From Allobosea sp. (GTDB taxonomy: Bacteria; Pseudomonadota; Alphaproteobacteria; Rhizobiales; Beijerinckiaceae): 64,000 nucleotides of DNA. How positions within the stretch are numbered: the first letter of the stretch is position 1; each line of letters opens with the position of its first letter. Under the pieces are notes generated by a model. It was given only the letters and a program-made list of their open reading frames with translations, was not told the origin of the DNA and ran no database searches. The translations under genes were made by a program, and so were the position numbers. The stretch covers positions 310,001 to 374,000 of the forward strand of contig NZ_JAFKFX010000023.1 in NCBI RefSeq assembly GCF_017308075.1, in the 5' to 3' direction. Below, piece by piece: positions 54,901 to 61,605 of this stretch.

Positions 54901-54998
54901 CAGAGCAGCAAAGCGCCCCCCGCTGCGAACGGCGCAAGCGCGCCGTCCAGCGCCAGCGCGCTGCCCAAGGTCGTCCAATCCTGTTCGGATCCGCTCAT
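51990..54998 (-). CDS. PdhS/PleC-like PAS sensor histidine kinase
   Basis: 1002 residues without a membrane segment. An N-terminal PAS-like region is followed by an acidic Ala/Glu/Asp/Pro linker of low complexity (about 275-395), a second PAS-like region (about 500-600), a coiled coil and a clear PAS (about 645-750, TDGVVTVDGRGRILSLNKSA). Then comes HisKA with phospho-acceptor His782 in KISHEIRTPLNAIIGFAEVM and RFGPIENERYKEYLRDIH, and HATPase (LLSNAVKF, DTGIGMDD, GTGLGLPL). The HisKA sequence is of the DivJ/PleC/PdhS type that acts on DivK. No receiver domain is fused. Confidence 0.87.
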   Translation of the reverse strand: MSGSEQDWTTLGSALALDGALAPFAAGGALLLWSVDGQKLLHANPAGKALLAQGPAMLPAGLQDRLRLLGSGLAARQAVRLERLRFGTGLSGLVTCACLLVEGAPGKALALGIAGSELRRLGIDIAALNAAPDTFLPAEQEVIAGEAAAAEPTSPATGQRRANLRFLWASDAQGRFASASPEFAELAGPDAAAALPGRRWSELLDRDVLDLDGDLAQRLASAATWSGHAVLWRVTTGEGARVELSGFPLFDQARAPAGFRGFGLVRHAENEDFPEREAETTAAAPAAEEAEPASGAESATDEASIVATGEDRPASEADVASADSSITDVAEAVDNVEAGGAATADSPVTEQPAAVDETPEAEAVDAEAAEAEPSEPAGEAAAGSEDSDAEPAPGNVVPLRNGQLAAVRPVLEPSKAHLSSAERNAFREIAKALGARIAGDDEGEPRLPAATPLKVARDERSAASETAAPTQRAAAVSDAVPAVSEGRPRLANAHAEILDRLPIAVLVNRDETALYANRTLLDLLDYADLDDLAAAGGVSQLIKGANRSAGGAMILVDRKGGLVSVDGRLSSIGWQGEPATLMAFRNSVPGGDLKLLTEEEAEQQELAAEFEAEEEEVAARVASLKLEGSANESRVAELSAVLDTATDGVVTVDGRGRILSLNKSAEALFGYDQREVAGELFTLLFAPESHSPALDYLDGLIGGGVASLMNDGREVVGRVRQGGRIPLFMTMGRIAEGPDSKFCAVLRDITAWKKTEGELVEARKAAEKASAQKSDVLAKISHEIRTPLNAIIGFAEVMAEERFGPIENERYKEYLRDIHQSGGYVISLVNDLLDLAKIEAGKLDLDFVSVSLNDIALSAVNLLQPEAQRGRVVLRSGLAPKLPPVVADERSLRQIVLNLLSNAVKFTDAGGQVIVSTALGDQGEAILRVRDTGIGMDDEEIALALEPFRRVQTTRKAGGTGLGLPLTKALVEANRAALTITSVKKEGTLVEVTFPPQRVLAG

Positions 54999-55087
54999 TC
55001 CGTCCCGTTCTTCCGGCGACTCTGCAATCCGGCGTGATTATGCCTAACAAAACTTTAATAGCGACCAAATCCTTGTGAAGCCATGCG

Positions 55088-55112
55088 GGAACCCGCGCTC
55101 TCCCCTGACGTT
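55088..55112 (+). promoter_or_regulatory. EcfG (general stress) sigma-factor promoter
   Basis: GGAAC (55088-55092), 16 bp, CGTT (55109-55112), matching the sigma-EcfG consensus. It lies about 140 bases before the phasin ATG at 55251. Confidence 0.65.
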
Positions 55113-55250
55113 TCCAAACAGCGTTAATGTGCCGGCTGCCGCCCGGTCCGTGCGGCGTTGTCATCGCAGTGCAAAAATGATATTGCAGTGCACAATAGAG
55201 CTTGCCGATCTGTGCGGCGGCCCGGCCTCAACCCAGCAGGAGGATCGATC

Positions 55251-55646
55251 ATGGACGGCAAGACCCCTTACGAGGTTCCTACCGAGATGCGCGAATTCGC
55301 CGAGAAGAGCGTCGACCAGGCGCGCAAGGCTTTCGACGGCTTCATCAATGCCGCTCACAAGGCCGTCGACAGCGTCCATGGCTCCGCCGAATCGGCCCGC
55401 GTCAGCACCCAGGACGCCACCCGCAAGGCGATCGGCTATGCCGAGGCCAATGTCGCGGCCGCTTTCGAACTCGCCCAGAAGCTGGTGCGTTCGCGCGACG
55501 TCAACGAGGTGCTGCAGCACCAGTCCGAGTTTCTGAAGTCGCAGATGGCTTCTTTCCAGACGCAGCTCAAGGAACTGGGCTCGGTGGTCCAGGAAGCCGC
55601 CGCCAAGACGGCCGAGACGGCGGCCAAGGCCACGAAGGCCAAGTGA
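55251..55646 (+). CDS. Phasin family protein
   Basis: 131 residues from the ATG at 55251, behind AGGAGG. The Phasin_2 helical domain is clear: EFAEKSVDQARKAFDGFINA, then AARKAIGYAEANVAAAFELA-like and SRDVNEVLQHQSEFLKSQMA. Phasins coat polyhydroxyalkanoate granules. An EcfG-type promoter lies upstream, linking it to the general stress response. The next gene has a related C-terminus. Confidence 0.9.
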   Translation: MDGKTPYEVPTEMREFAEKSVDQARKAFDGFINAAHKAVDSVHGSAESARVSTQDATRKAIGYAEANVAAAFELAQKLVRSRDVNEVLQHQSEFLKSQMASFQTQLKELGSVVQEAAAKTAETAAKATKAK

Positions 55647-55782
55647 GGCCGGCTGGCAAGTAGCCGGCCGACTGATACCGCCTGCTGCCAGGGCGGCATG
55701 GATCTTGCGGGGCGTAGCCGGGCCTTTGTCCGGCCGCCATTTGAGCAGGTCCACCTTGCCCGAAACATGAAGGAGAACGGTG

Positions 55783-56775
55783 ATGGCGAAGCAGACTATG
55801 CCTGGCAAACCTCCGATCAGCCTCGCTCCGGTCAAGGCGATGAGCGAATCGCAGCCCATTCCAGCCAACATGGTTGCACGGGCGAGCCCGCCGGCTCCCG
55901 CGCCGGTCGCTCAGGCTCCCGCCAAGGTCGAGCCGGCTCCGGTCGCTCCCAAGCCCGCCGAGAACCCTGCCGCGACCGTTCCGCTCAAGCCGGCGCCAGC
56001 GGCCACCGCCAGCGTCGTGGCCGGCCCTGTCGTGGCGAAGACGGTGCCGGCCAGCCCGGCCCCGGTCGCTGCGAAGCCGGCCATCGCCGACGCCGTCGCC
56101 GCCATTGTTGCCCGGCTCCCCGTTTCCGTTGCGCCGACGAAGCCCGCCGAAGCGCCGTCGGCTATCGCGCCTGCGCCGAAGGTCGTGGCCGAGAGCGCCG
56201 GCAAGATCGTTGCCGAGAAGACCGCCGCGGACTCCCCCCGCAAGGCCGCTGCGAAGTCGCCGCGCGCAAAGGCCGCGCCGGACCGTAAGATCGCGGCCAG
56301 CGGCGTCGCCAAGGTCGCTGCCCCGCGCAGCAAAGTCGACGCGCCGAAGGCGGCCAAGCTGGCTCTGGCCAAGCCAGTCCCGACAAGACCTGCTGCGGCC
56401 ATTCCTGCTGTCACGCCTGTTGCGCAGCCCGCCGCTGTGACGAAGTCCGTCGAGGCCGCCGTTCTGCCACCCCCGGCCACGCCGCCGAAACCCTTCATCG
56501 CCGCGATCGAGGTCGCGGCCGAGCCGGTTGCTCCCTGGCTGAGCCAGACCCTGGCGCTGACCCGCGCCTTCGGCGCGATCCAGGCCAAGGTGCTTGACCA
56601 TGCCTGCGCCGAGCTAAAGGCGACGCTGGGCGAGATCGAGACGCTGGCGCACACCCGCAGCGCAGCCGATGCGGTCGCTCTCCAGGCCAAGGCCTTCCGC
56701 CGCGGCTACGAATCGCTGTCGAGCCATCTCGGCGATCTCGCCGCGACCGCCCGCAAGGAGCTTCCGCGTCCCTGA
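55783..56775 (+). CDS. Phasin-like protein with long Ala/Lys/Pro-rich N-terminus
   Basis: 330 residues from the ATG at 55783, with AAGGAG upstream. Residues 1 to about 245 are low-complexity Ala/Pro/Val/Lys sequence with AAKSPRAKAAPDRK and APKAAKLALAKPVP segments, reminiscent of histone-H1-like tails. The last 85 residues (LALTRAFGAIQAKVLDHACA, LAHTRSAADAVALQAKAFRR) are a helical phasin-type domain similar to the previous gene. PhaF proteins combine a phasin with an AKP-rich DNA-binding tail, but there the order is reversed. Role in granule-nucleoid contact is inferred. Confidence 0.75.
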   Translation: MAKQTMPGKPPISLAPVKAMSESQPIPANMVARASPPAPAPVAQAPAKVEPAPVAPKPAENPAATVPLKPAPAATASVVAGPVVAKTVPASPAPVAAKPAIADAVAAIVARLPVSVAPTKPAEAPSAIAPAPKVVAESAGKIVAEKTAADSPRKAAAKSPRAKAAPDRKIAASGVAKVAAPRSKVDAPKAAKLALAKPVPTRPAAAIPAVTPVAQPAAVTKSVEAAVLPPPATPPKPFIAAIEVAAEPVAPWLSQTLALTRAFGAIQAKVLDHACAELKATLGEIETLAHTRSAADAVALQAKAFRRGYESLSSHLGDLAATARKELPRP

Positions 56776-56932
56776 TCCCGCGGCCGGCACAGCTTCTGTG
56801 CGCCGGCCTCAATTTCCCCGTTGCATTCGGCGCGGCACGGCACTAGGTTCCGCGCCGTCGCTGGATCGGGATCGAGCCGGCGCCCGCCGGCCATGTCGGC
56901 AGGGATATGCATCGCGAGTTTCGCGAAGCCGT

Positions 56933-57009
56933 GCAGCCATAGCTCAGTTGGTTAGAGCGCTAGATTGTGGATCTAGAGGTCCCCCGTTCAAGCCGGGGTG
57001 GCTGTACCA
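56933..57009 (+). tRNA. tRNA-His (anticodon GTG)
   Basis: A complete cloverleaf with encoded CCA. Acceptor GCAGCCA (56933-56939) pairs with TGGCTGT (56999-57005), including a terminal G-T wobble. The D arm is GCTC/GAGC, the anticodon stem CTAGA/TCTAG with loop TTGTGGA, and the T arm CCCCG/CGGGG with TTCAAGC. The discriminator is A73 and the base at -1 is T (56932), so the G-1:C73 pair that normally defines tRNA-His is not encoded. Confidence 0.97.
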
Positions 57010-57126
57010 TCCCCTCCACCGAGGCAGACATCCTTCGATTGCAGCGCGCCGCTCCGGCAGCCTAGGCTGCCATACCGCTCCGCAGCCCACGGGCATGCGC
57101 CGCGCTTCGAATCTCGGGGTTTGTCC

Positions 57127-57531
57127 ATGCCGGTGAAGATCGACCGCATCAATCCAGCCGCGCTCGCGCCGCCGGGGCGTTACTGCCATGTCGCGGTCGT
57201 CACCGCCGGCAGGCAGGTCCATATTTCCGGCCAGATCGCGCTCGACGCGATGGGGCAGGTGGTCGGCGAGGGCGATCTTTCGGCCCAGGCCGAACAGGTC
57301 TTCGCCAATCTCGCCGCCGGGCTCGCCGCAGCCGGCGCCGATTTCTCGAAGGTTTTCAAGACGGTCAGCTATGTCGTCGGCCTGGCGCCGGAGAAGGCTG
57401 CGGCGATCCACAAGGTACGGGTGAAGTATCTCGGCGAAGGGCCTTATCCTGCCAGCACCATGGTCGGCGTCACCGCGCTGGTCGATCCGCGCCTGCTGCT
57501 CGAGATCGAGCTGATCGCGGCCCTCGATTGA
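57127..57531 (+). CDS. RidA/YjgF family protein
   Basis: 134 residues from the ATG at 57127. Family marks: ISGQIALDAMGQVVGEGDLS, EQVFANLAAGLAAAGADFSK and TMVGVTALVDPRLLLEIELI. Its alignment lacks the classical RidA catalytic arginine context (the usual P-x-R-x-x near VxxL becomes GVTALVDPRLL, with an arginine at a similar place). RidA removes reactive enamines; other members have unknown roles. The frame reads through from the tRNA and has no start before 57127. Confidence 0.87.
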   Translation: MPVKIDRINPAALAPPGRYCHVAVVTAGRQVHISGQIALDAMGQVVGEGDLSAQAEQVFANLAAGLAAAGADFSKVFKTVSYVVGLAPEKAAAIHKVRVKYLGEGPYPASTMVGVTALVDPRLLLEIELIAALD

Positions 57532-57549
57532 TCCGGGCCCGGTTGCGGG

Positions 57550-57578
57550 CTTGAAGCTGTGGCGGCCGCTCGCCATAT
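57550..57578 (+). promoter_or_regulatory. Heat-shock (sigma-32) promoter of hsp20
   Basis: CTTGAA (57550-57555), 17 bp, CCATAT (57573-57578) matches the alphaproteobacterial RpoH pattern (CTTGAA and CCATAT-like -10). It places the start near 57585, giving a leader of about 85 bases. Confidence 0.65.
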
Positions 57579-57600
57579 CGTCAGCACGCAGTGGGGTTCG

Positions 57601-57665
57601 CCCGCTGCCGGCAGGGTGCTGCGCCAGCGGGCCCTGCGATCTCCGAGAGGCGCCTTTCAAAGGGC
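57601..57665 (+). promoter_or_regulatory. Candidate RNA thermometer in the hsp20 leader
   Basis: Two hairpins in the leader. CCCGCTG (57601-57607) pairs with CAGCGGG (57625-57631); GCAGGG (57611) with CCCTGC (57632) is an alternative. The 3' hairpin GCCTTTCAAAGGGC (57652-57665) covers the Shine-Dalgarno AAAGGG, seven bases before the ATG. The layout resembles ROSE-like or fourU thermosensors; the short loop needs folding to judge. Confidence 0.5.
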
Positions 57666-57671
57666 TTCGTG

Positions 57672-58100
57672 ATGACGCGTCCGCCTAGCCTGTCGCATCC
57701 TTTCCTGCTCGGCTTCGATGATATCGAGCGAGCGCTCGACCGGGTCGCCAAAGGCGCCGGAGAGGGGTATCCGCCCTACAATATCGAGCGCCTGCCGCGC
57801 ACGGAGGATGAGCCCGACAAGCTCAGGATCACGCTCGCGGTGGCGGGTTTCTCGCGCGAACAGCTCGAGATCACGCTGGAAGAGAACCAGCTCAGCATCC
57901 GCGGCCGCCAGATCGACGACAAGACGCGCCAGTTCCTGCATCGCGGCATCGCCGCGCGGCAGTTTCAGCGGTCCTTCCTGCTCGCCGACGGCATGCAGGT
58001 GCTCGGCGCCGATCTCTCGAACGGGCTGCTGGCGATCGACCTCGCTCGTCCGGAACCGGAACGGCTCGTCCGGCGTATCGATATCATGAGCCGCGACTGA
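57672..58100 (+). CDS. Hsp20-family small heat-shock protein
   Basis: 142 residues from the ATG at 57672. N-terminal HPFLLGFDDIERALDRVAKG is characteristic of rhizobial class A (IbpA-like) proteins; YPPYNIERL precedes the alpha-crystallin domain with KLRITLAVAGFSREQLEITL and GLLAIDLARPEPE. It prevents aggregation of unfolded proteins. A sigma-32 promoter and leader hairpins are upstream; the DUF1150 gene follows. Confidence 0.94.
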   Translation: MTRPPSLSHPFLLGFDDIERALDRVAKGAGEGYPPYNIERLPRTEDEPDKLRITLAVAGFSREQLEITLEENQLSIRGRQIDDKTRQFLHRGIAARQFQRSFLLADGMQVLGADLSNGLLAIDLARPEPERLVRRIDIMSRD

Positions 58101-58196
58101 AGGAGGTCGGTTCGGTGAAAGGCATGCGGTTTGCCTTCCGTTCATGATCACGAGTGCACAATCAAACCGCCTCGCACTGCTCTGAAGGAGGGCGCG

Positions 58197-58451
58197 ATGA
58201 CTGAGACCAGAAACAACCCCCTGACCACCGCGGAATTCGCCGCCCTCGGCGCCGGACAGGTCGCCTATCTCAAGCCGATGACCTCGGACGAGCTGGCGCG
58301 GATCTTCCCGCAGGCGCCGCATATCGAGCCCGGCTTGCAGCTCTTCGCGCTGCTCTCGGCCGATGGCGCGCCGATCCTGGTGACCGATTCGCGTGAAGCC
58401 GCGACGGCCAATGCCTGGGAGCACGACCTGAAGATGGTCAGCCTGCACTAG
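58197..58451 (+). CDS. DUF1150 protein
   Basis: 84 residues from the ATG at 58197, preceded by AAGGAGGG. It matches DUF1150: TTAEFAALGAGQVAYLKPMT, ELARIFPQAPHIEPG and TDSREAATANAWEHDL. In related genomes it usually follows an Hsp20 gene (recalled), as here. Function unknown. Confidence 0.9.
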   Translation: MTETRNNPLTTAEFAALGAGQVAYLKPMTSDELARIFPQAPHIEPGLQLFALLSADGAPILVTDSREAATANAWEHDLKMVSLH

Positions 58452-58498
58452 ATCACGCTGCATTTGGACGGAAACATCCAAATGCAGATAACGTGATC
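58451..58498 (+). terminator. Compound hairpin after the DUF1150 gene
   Basis: Outer stem GATCACG (58451-58457) / CGTGATC (58492-58498) and inner stem CTGCATTTGGA (58458-58468) / TCCAAATGCAG (58477-58487), with an 8-nt loop and an ATAA bulge. It starts at the last base of the stop codon. GATTTTATG follows. Confidence 0.7.
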
Positions 58499-58510
58499 GA
58501 TTTTATGAAT

Positions 58511-58562
58511 TAGAGCATGCTTGGCGCGAAAAACCGGGGCCACTTTTTCGCAGCATGCTCTA
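58511..58562. repeat. Nested palindromic repeat (TAGAGCATGCT family)
   Basis: Outer arms TAGAGCATGCT (58511-58521) and AGCATGCTCTA (58552-58562), inner arms GCGAAAAA (58526-58533) and TTTTTCGC (58544-58551), all perfect. I recall such elements as abundant in Hyphomicrobiales intergenic space; abundance here is not tested. Confidence 0.75.
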
Positions 58563-58616
58563 GGCGCCCACGCCGCTCGGCCTTTCGGCCGGGCGGAAAG
58601 GGCGCCGGGCAGGGCC

Positions 58617-59396
58617 TCAGACGGCTGCCGGGGCGCTGCCCTCGACGGCCGCGACGAGGCGCCCGATGTCCTCCGGCGTCGACAGGCGGTGGTCGCCATC
58701 CTTGACCAGGGTCAGCACCACCGGATCGTGCGGCAGATGCTCGACCAGCTTGAGCGCCTGACCATAGGGCACGTCGGGATCCCTCATTCCTTGCAGGATA
58801 TGCACCGGGCAGCCGGTTTCGATCGGCTGGCCGAACATCAGGTGATTGCGCCCGTCCTCGATCAGCGCCCGCGTGATCGGGGTCGGCTCGGGAGAATAGT
58901 CAGACGGGCGCAGCCAGACGCCGTCATCGAGGATCGTTCGGCGAATCGCCTCGGGCATCTGTGCCCACATCAGCTCTTCCGAGAAATCGACCGCCGGCGC
59001 GATCAGCACCAGCCCGGCCGGTGCGCGTTCGGGGGCGATCTCGCGCAGCCGCCGCGTCGCCAGCAATGCGAGCCAGCCGCCCATCGACGAGCCGACGAGC
59101 ACGGCCGGCCCGTCGACGCGGGCAACGAGCACGGCGAGCACGTCGTCGAGCCAGTCCGACAAGGTCCATTCTGCGAAATCGCCGCCTGATTCGCCGTGGC
59201 CGGCATAGTCGAAGCGGATGAAATGACGCCCCTTCGCCTGTGCCCAGCCGGCGAGCGCCTCGGCCTTGGTCGCGCGCATGTCGGACCGGAAACCGCCGAG
59301 CCAGACCACGGCCGGACCCTTGCCGGGTTGGGTCAGGACGGCGATCCTCCGGCTGCGCGCGCCCTCGCCGACGCTCAGAAATTGCGGTTGAGCCAT
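58617..59396 (-). CDS. Alpha/beta hydrolase
   Basis: 259 residues from the ATG at 59396 (MAQPQFLSVGEGARSRRIAV), with GATAGGG upstream; a GTG two codons earlier is possible. The nucleophile elbow is VGSSMGGWLA (serine in SSMGG); the oxyanion turn is WLGGFRSDM and RFDYAGHGES; the acid and base lie in GMRDPDVPYGQAL and KDGDHRLST. Similar proteins are palmitoyl-thioesterase-like (ABHD10 type). Divergent from the glycosyltransferase gene. Confidence 0.9.
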   Translation of the reverse strand: MAQPQFLSVGEGARSRRIAVLTQPGKGPAVVWLGGFRSDMRATKAEALAGWAQAKGRHFIRFDYAGHGESGGDFAEWTLSDWLDDVLAVLVARVDGPAVLVGSSMGGWLALLATRRLREIAPERAPAGLVLIAPAVDFSEELMWAQMPEAIRRTILDDGVWLRPSDYSPEPTPITRALIEDGRNHLMFGQPIETGCPVHILQGMRDPDVPYGQALKLVEHLPHDPVVLTLVKDGDHRLSTPEDIGRLVAAVEGSAPAAV

Positions 59397-59465
59397 ATTC
59401 ACCCTATCTCTCCTGTGACGAGCCGCGGGAATCTGCGCCGGGCCGCTGTGCTTCGCGCAAGCGCT

Positions 59466-60746
59466 ATGCCCATCATGGCGCAGATAGCAAACCCGCCGTC
59501 TGCAAGAAGGCCCTTTCGAACGGTGACGACCAGTCTGCGCTCCGGCGCGCCACTTTCGCTACCCTCCACCGAAACCCACCCGCTGAGTGGGCGCACGGTG
59601 CTGCAGATCATCCCCGAGCTTGAAGCGGGCGGGGCCGAGCGTACCGCCGTCGACATCGCGGAGGGGCTGACCGAGGTCGGCGCCCGCGCCTTGGTCGCGA
59701 CCGAGGGCGGACGACTCGTCGCCGAATTGCAGGCCAAGGGCGGGATCTGGCTGCCTTTCCCAGCGGCTTCCAAGAACCCGCTCGCCATGGCGCTGAACGT
59801 GCGCAAGCTCGCAAGGCTCTGCCGGCAGGAGCGGGTGGACCTCGTCCATGCCCGTTCGCGCGCCCCGGCCTGGGTCGCGCTGGCGGCGACGCGGGCCTTG
59901 AGACTGCCCTTCGTCACCACCTATCACGGCTCCTACAACAGCCGCTCGGTGGTGAAGAACCACTATAATTCGGTGATGGCGCGCGGCGACGTCGTGATCG
60001 CCAACTCCGCCTATACCGCCGATCTCATCCTGGCGCGGCACGGCTTCGCGCGCGATCGCATCCGCATCGTCAACCGCGGTACCGATTTCTCGGCCTTCGC
60101 GCCGGCGGCCGTCGGCCCCGAGCGGGTCAGTGCATTGCGCCGCGCCTGGGGCGTCGAGCCGCATCAGCGCATCGTCCTCCTGCCCGGAAGGCTCACCGGC
60201 TGGAAGGGGCAGAAGGTGATGATCGAGGCGGCGCGGCTGATGCGCGATGCCGGTGACGAGGATACCGCCTTCATCCTCGCCGGCGACGCCCAGGGCCGCG
60301 ACGGTTATGTCCGTGAACTCGATGAGCAGATCGCCAGGGCCGGGCTGGAGAAGCGCGTGCGCCGGGTCGGCCATTGCACCGACATGCCCGCCGCGATGCT
60401 CGCGGCCGCGATCGTCGCCGTGCCTTCGACCGAGCCGGAGGCCTTCGGCCGAGTCGCCGTCGAGGCGCAGGCGATGGGCGTCCCGGTCGTCGTCTCCGAT
60501 CTCGGTGCGGTGCCGGAGACGGTGCTGGCGCCGCCGCAGGTCGCGCCTTCCGAACGTACCGGCTGGCGCATTCCGCCCGGCGACGCGCCCGCATTGGCGG
60601 CTGCGCTGCAGGAGGCGCTGGCGCTGCGGCCATCCGCGAGGGACGCGCTGGCGCGACGGGCGCGCCTGCATGTCGAACGCCATTTCTCGCTGGCCTCGAT
60701 GGTCAACGAGACGCTCGATGTCTATTGCGCCCTGCTCGGGCGTTGA
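59466..60746 (+). CDS. Family 4 glycosyltransferase
   Basis: 426 residues from the ATG at 59466, or 423 from 59475; neither has a good ribosome-binding site. GT-B fold: N-terminal LQIIPELEAGGAERTAVDIA acceptor side, C-terminal nucleotide-sugar site with LLPGRLTGWKGQKVMIEAAR and the E-x7-E motif PSTEPEAFGRVAVEAQAMGV. It probably transfers a sugar for lipopolysaccharide or exopolysaccharide. It stands alone, just upstream of infC. Confidence 0.92.
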   Translation: MPIMAQIANPPSARRPFRTVTTSLRSGAPLSLPSTETHPLSGRTVLQIIPELEAGGAERTAVDIAEGLTEVGARALVATEGGRLVAELQAKGGIWLPFPAASKNPLAMALNVRKLARLCRQERVDLVHARSRAPAWVALAATRALRLPFVTTYHGSYNSRSVVKNHYNSVMARGDVVIANSAYTADLILARHGFARDRIRIVNRGTDFSAFAPAAVGPERVSALRRAWGVEPHQRIVLLPGRLTGWKGQKVMIEAARLMRDAGDEDTAFILAGDAQGRDGYVRELDEQIARAGLEKRVRRVGHCTDMPAAMLAAAIVAVPSTEPEAFGRVAVEAQAMGVPVVVSDLGAVPETVLAPPQVAPSERTGWRIPPGDAPALAAALQEALALRPSARDALARRARLHVERHFSLASMVNETLDVYCALLGR

Positions 60747-60876
60747 GGCGCTGAACGGCTGATCCGGCTTTGCCGCTCCGCGCCGGCGGTGGAGCCTGGA
60801 ATCCTTCGTTTTCGCTCACCATTTGACTTTGCCGTCCATTGACAACGCTACGCGTTGTGCAATGTGTCTGTTCAAC

Positions 60877-60891
60877 GGCGCCCGAGGCGCC
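60877..60891 (+). promoter_or_regulatory. Hairpin in the infC leader
   Basis: GGCGCC (60877-60882), CGA loop, GGCGCC (60886-60891), ending seven bases before the AGGAGA Shine-Dalgarno of infC. Another short stem, ACAACG/CGTTGT, is at 60843-60859. Possible promoter: TTGACA at 60839-60844 with a poor -10. Confidence 0.45.
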
Positions 60892-60911
60892 AGTCACAGG
60901 AGAATACAGCC

Positions 60912-61454
60912 ATTCGTCGTCCGTTCCGTGCAGCACCCACCCCGACCAAGGACGGTCCCCGTTCCAACCGCGACATTCGTGGCGTGCGCGATGTTCAGCT
61001 CATCGATGATGTGGGCGTCAATCGCGGCGTCGTCTCGTTTTTCGAGGCGTTGAAGATCGCCGAGGATGCCGGTCTCGATCTGGTCGAGATCGCCCCGAAC
61101 TCGGAGCCGCCCGTCTGCAAGATCCTCGATTATGGCCGCTTCCGCTTCCTCGAGCAGAAGAAGGCTTCGGAGGCGCGCAAGAAGCAGCGCACCATCGAGA
61201 TCAAGGAGATCAAGCTGCGCCCCGGCATCGACAAGCATGACTACGACGTCAAGATGAAGGCGATGCACGGCTTCTTCGAGGAAGGCGACAAGGTCAAGGT
61301 GACCCTGCGCTTCCGCGGTCGCGAGATGGCTCACCAGGATCTGGGCGTGAAGGTGCTCGAGCGCGTCAAGGCCGATCTGGTCGACATCGCGAAGGTCGAG
61401 AGCGACTGGCAGCTCGAAGGCCGCCAGATGGTGATGGTGCTGGCGCCGAAGTGA
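60912..61454 (+). CDS. infC: Translation initiation factor IF-3
   Basis: 180 residues starting at an ATT codon (60912), with AGGAGA eight bases upstream; no ATG, GTG or TTG gives the family N-terminus [20 protein letters not shown]. Domain [21 protein letters not shown] and [20 protein letters not shown]; domain [20 protein letters not shown] and [17 protein letters not shown]. The AUU start is a known trait of infC and lets IF-3 repress its own translation. rpmI and rplT do not follow directly. A hairpin at 61484-61505 ends the transcript. Confidence 0.95.
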   Translation: MRRPFRAAPTPTKDGPRSNRDIRGVRDVQLIDDVGVNRGVVSFFEALKIAEDAGLDLVEIAPNSEPPVCKILDYGRFRFLEQKKASEARKKQRTIEIKEIKLRPGIDKHDYDVKMKAMHGFFEEGDKVKVTLRFRGREMAHQDLGVKVLERVKADLVDIAKVESDWQLEGRQMVMVLAPK

Positions 61455-61483
61455 GCTGCCGCTCCGTCATGCGAATCCCGACA

Positions 61484-61505
61484 GGCCCGGCCCGCGCGCC
61501 GGGCC
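61484..61505 (+). terminator. Terminator of infC
   Basis: GGCCCGGC (61484-61491) and GCCGGGCC (61498-61505), 6-nt loop, flanked by ACA and TTGTC that extend the stem with one bulge. It lies 29 bases after the infC stop. Confidence 0.75.
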
Positions 61506-61529
61506 TTGTCATGTCTGGTTGAGGTCGTC

Positions 61530-61589
61530 ACCCTCGGACCTGATCCGAGGGTCTCATTGTCGAGAGATGGTCGGGTCACGCCCGACCAT
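61530..61589. repeat. Two tandem 23-bp hairpin repeats
   Basis: ACCCTCGGA (61530-61538) with TCCGAGGGT (61544-61552), then ATGGTCGGG (61567-61575) with CCCGACCAT (61581-61589), each with a 5-nt loop. The second has the same arms as 36740-36762. Confidence 0.75.
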
Positions 61590-61605
61590 GACGCGGACCG
61601 ACCCG

